DNA of 64,000 bases from positions 124,001 to 188,000 of the forward strand of contig NZ_JAQOSQ010000002.1 in NCBI RefSeq assembly GCF_030068455.1, in the 5' to 3' direction. The notes under the pieces were generated by a model. The model worked only from the letters and a program-made list of their open reading frames with translations. It was not told the DNA's origin and did not search any database. The stretch is from Roseofilum casamattae BLCC-M143 (GTDB taxonomy: Bacteria; Cyanobacteriota; Cyanobacteriia; Cyanobacteriales; Desertifilaceae). Positions 62,268 to 64,000 of this stretch are shown here, in pieces. The position numbers and the translations under genes were made by a program. Each line of letters begins with the position of its first letter. Within the stretch, counting starts at the first letter, position 1.

Positions 62268-62798
62268 TCAGGCCTGTCGATGACCGTCCGGCTGGGTTGT
62301 AGTTGGATAAATCTCGGCATTCGTCAGATCTGCATTTTCGGCTTTGAACAAGTTGCACCTCTCCAGATTCGCTCGATCGAACTGAGTCGATCGCAGGTTA
62401 GTCCGTTGTAGATTTGCCCCATAGAGATTAGCCCCTTCTAAGTTTGCCGAAGATAAGTTTGCTCCTTCTAGGTTGGCATGGGAAAGATCGGCACAGCGCA
62501 GATCCGCAGAGCGCAGATTAGCTCTGGACAGGTTAGCCCCCCGGAGTCGGGCGCGAGATAAATGAGTCTCATAAAGTTGAGTGTCGCTTAACTCACTCTG
62601 TTCTAAATTTACCGATCGGAGATTCCCTTGGCTTACGTTAGTATAAGGAAGGTATGCTTGAGTTAGATCGCTGCCTTGAAGATTGATTTGTCTTAAGTCA
62701 GCATCAAACAAATTCGCTCCTTTCAAATCCATTTGTTCAAAATTCCGTTGTCCCCGAGCATATTGATTCAATAGATCCTCTGCGCTGATTTTCTCCAT
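62268..62798 (-). CDS. Pentapeptide-repeat protein
   Basis: The 176-residue protein consists of about 23 tandem A(D/N)LxX units, for example 'LRGANLSRANLRSADLRCAD' and 'LEGANLSSANLEGANLYGAN', preceded by a 15-residue acidic lead. Such repeats form a right-handed quadrilateral beta helix. Cyanobacteria have many, mostly of unknown function, and no gyrase-mimic or kinase part is attached. The start is the ATG at 62798. It converges with the membrane-protein gene and is divergent from the SagB-type gene. Confidence 0.9.
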   Translation of the reverse strand: MEKISAEDLLNQYARGQRNFEQMDLKGANLFDADLRQINLQGSDLTQAYLPYTNVSQGNLRSVNLEQSELSDTQLYETHLSRARLRGANLSRANLRSADLRCADLSHANLEGANLSSANLEGANLYGANLQRTNLRSTQFDRANLERCNLFKAENADLTNAEIYPTTTQPDGHRQA

Positions 62799-63002
62799 TT
62801 TGCTTGTTATCTTGGAAACAGTTCGCTTTTTACCTGTGGATTGTAGAATTTGTCAAAAGTAAGTATAAATGCTTATTTGATTGCCAAAATAACCTAACCC
62901 AGTTCCGTCCGATTCTTAACATTTCATAATATTGTTTTAAGATTTGTAACGTTTCCCGATCGCAAACACACGTCTCGCAAACCACGTCATTTGCAGCCGC
63001 CC

Positions 63003-64000
63003 ATGTCTCAGACCTCTCCTCTCTCCATTGCCGAGCACTATCACCAGCGCACCAAATACGATCCGGAAACCATTGCTCAGAAAAGTCAGGGACTCAACTG
63101 GGAAGAACAACCGGTTCCATTCAAAGACTACAAAATTGGAGGGGAAATTGACCTTAAGCCCTATCTCCAAGGCGATCGCACTGATGTCCAATGGCAAAAG
63201 CTATCAGCGTTTCTCCTTTGCAGCTATGGGATTACAGCCCGAGTTCCAACGTTGATGGGAGACCCCTTTTATTTGCGGGCAGCTCCCTCTGCCGGCGGAC
63301 TGTATCCAGCAGAAGTTTATCTCATTTCTCGCGGTACGTCCCTGCTCAATGCCGGACTGTATAACTATCAAAGTCGAACTCATAGTTTAGTGCAGTTTTG
63401 GGAAAATCCGGTTTGGGAAGCCCTACAAACCGCCTGTTTTCAGCATCCTACCCTAGAACAGACATCTCTGGCGATCGCCATCACTGCCGTCTTTTTCCGC
63501 TCGGCATGGCGCTACCAAGACCGGGCCTATCGCCGCATTTGCTTAGATACAGGACATTTATTGGGCAATTTAGAACTCGCCGGTGCCAGATCGGGCTATT
63601 ATCCTCGCCTCATTGGCGGTTTTGATGACGATCGCACGAACGAGTTACTCTATCTAGATCCCCAGCAGGAAGGCACTTTAGCAATTTTGCCCTTGATGGA
63701 AACCGGAGCCGCACAGCAACCTGCTAGCAAGGCTCCGAGCGCCCTGGCCTCGGAACGGCAAACGGATTATCCACAACTTGCTGATGGAGAATTATTACAG
63801 TACTTGCATCAAGCTACCCGTATTTCTGCGGAAGATCCCCCTTTGAGCCAAGGAGAACCAGAACTCGAAAGCGATGATAAATATAACTTTCCGTTTTGCT
63901 TAAAGGTTGCCACCCAGAGCCGACCGATCGATTTCGGAGATCGCCCCGACAGCGGAAATTGGTTATCGGCGATCGAGAGAGGTTCGGTTTCTTCCTTGGA
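63003..64000 (+). CDS. SagB/ThcOx-type nitroreductase-fold dehydrogenase, 3' end outside the window
   Basis: The frame starts with ATG at 63003 and is open to the window edge (332 codons). It has the SagB/nitroreductase features 'RAAPSAGGLYPAEVYLISRG', 'LYNYQSRTHSLVQF' and 'FFRSAWRYQDRAYRRICLDT', which form the FMN site and dimer core, then 'GHLLGNLELAGARSG'. From residue 280 a linker leads to what is probably a second nitroreductase-like half, since cyanobacterial members often have about 500 residues. The family oxidises azolines in peptide natural products or has unknown substrates. No cyclodehydratase or precursor gene is visible here. Confidence 0.85.
   Translation, partial: MSQTSPLSIAEHYHQRTKYDPETIAQKSQGLNWEEQPVPFKDYKIGGEIDLKPYLQGDRTDVQWQKLSAFLLCSYGITARVPTLMGDPFYLRAAPSAGGLYPAEVYLISRGTSLLNAGLYNYQSRTHSLVQFWENPVWEALQTACFQHPTLEQTSLAIAITAVFFRSAWRYQDRAYRRICLDTGHLLGNLELAGARSGYYPRLIGGFDDDRTNELLYLDPQQEGTLAILPLMETGAAQQPASKAPSALASERQTDYPQLADGELLQYLHQATRISAEDPPLSQGEPELESDDKYNFPFCLKVATQSRPIDFGDRPDSGNWLSAIERGSVSSL

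Noticed and set aside
1-64000. tRNA, rRNA, CRISPR arrays, riboswitches and intact insertion sequences
   Set aside because: Reading the intergenic regions on both strands showed no TPsiC-loop consensus with cloverleaf, no regularly spaced repeats, no recognised riboswitch core and no transposase gene.
1-64000. Frequent GCGATCGC octamers as a special signal
   Set aside because: This is the well-known HIP1 sequence, spread through genes and gaps alike in many cyanobacteria. It was used only as evidence for the taxonomic group.

Overview
The window looks like chromosomal DNA of a filamentous (Oscillatoriales-type) cyanobacterium. Direct signs are the very frequent HIP1 octamer GCGATCGC, a PEP-CTERM protein, a Ser/Thr kinase fused to an FGE-sulfatase-like domain, the fbp-zwf-opcA cluster, Uma2 nucleases, SPINDLY/GT41-type glycosyltransferases with cyanobacterial TPR modules, and a CyRepA1-family replication protein. 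The genus cannot be fixed from the sequence alone. I found no rRNA, tRNA, CRISPR array or intact insertion sequence. Layout. 1-7 kb: the end of a HEAT-repeat protein, a PEP-CTERM protein without a signal peptide, a very acidic subtilisin/kexin-like protease with a 13-unit repeat, and a kinase-FGE fusion. 7-11.4 kb: a PotA-PotD-PotB type polyamine ABC transporter lacking PotC, then a metallophosphoesterase. 11.5-15.4 kb: a hybrid histidine kinase and its OmpR-type regulator. 15.5-22.2 kb: a Uma2 protein, PEP synthase, a 119-bp MITE-like element, glutamate dehydrogenase and two small TPR-type proteins. 22.2-39.2 kb: a same-strand array of glycosyltransferases, methyltransferases, nucleotide-sugar enzymes, TPR proteins, a type IV pilin-like protein and apolipoprotein N-acyltransferase. 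39.3-40.0 kb: a vapBC-type toxin-antitoxin pair. 40.2-44.2 kb: fbp-zwf-opcA, which joins the Calvin cycle to the oxidative pentose phosphate pathway. 44.5-51.3 kb: a second Uma2 protein, an HD hydrolase, a second copy of the 119-bp element, a small exported protein, an orphan ABC permease, mannose-1-phosphate guanylyltransferase, a membrane-anchored ligand-binding protein and a VanZ-like protein. 51.4-58.8 kb is the most accessory part: a 1000-aa CyRepA1-type replication protein, a decayed vapBC pair whose toxin has lost its centre, and a NACHT-HEAT NTPase whose frame is split by one in-frame TGA. 59-64 kb: a beta-propeller/transglutaminase protein, a conserved membrane protein, a pentapeptide-repeat protein and the start of a SagB-type dehydrogenase that runs off the window. 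The two strongest leads are the 22-38 kb glycan/methylation locus around a pilin-like gene, in which one TPR-like N-terminal module is attached to different catalytic domains, and the 51-59 kb defence or mobile-type region. The NACHT protein there is either a recent pseudogene or a gene read through a UGA stop. Some start codons were moved from the longest open frame to an ATG with better context, and this is stated per entry.
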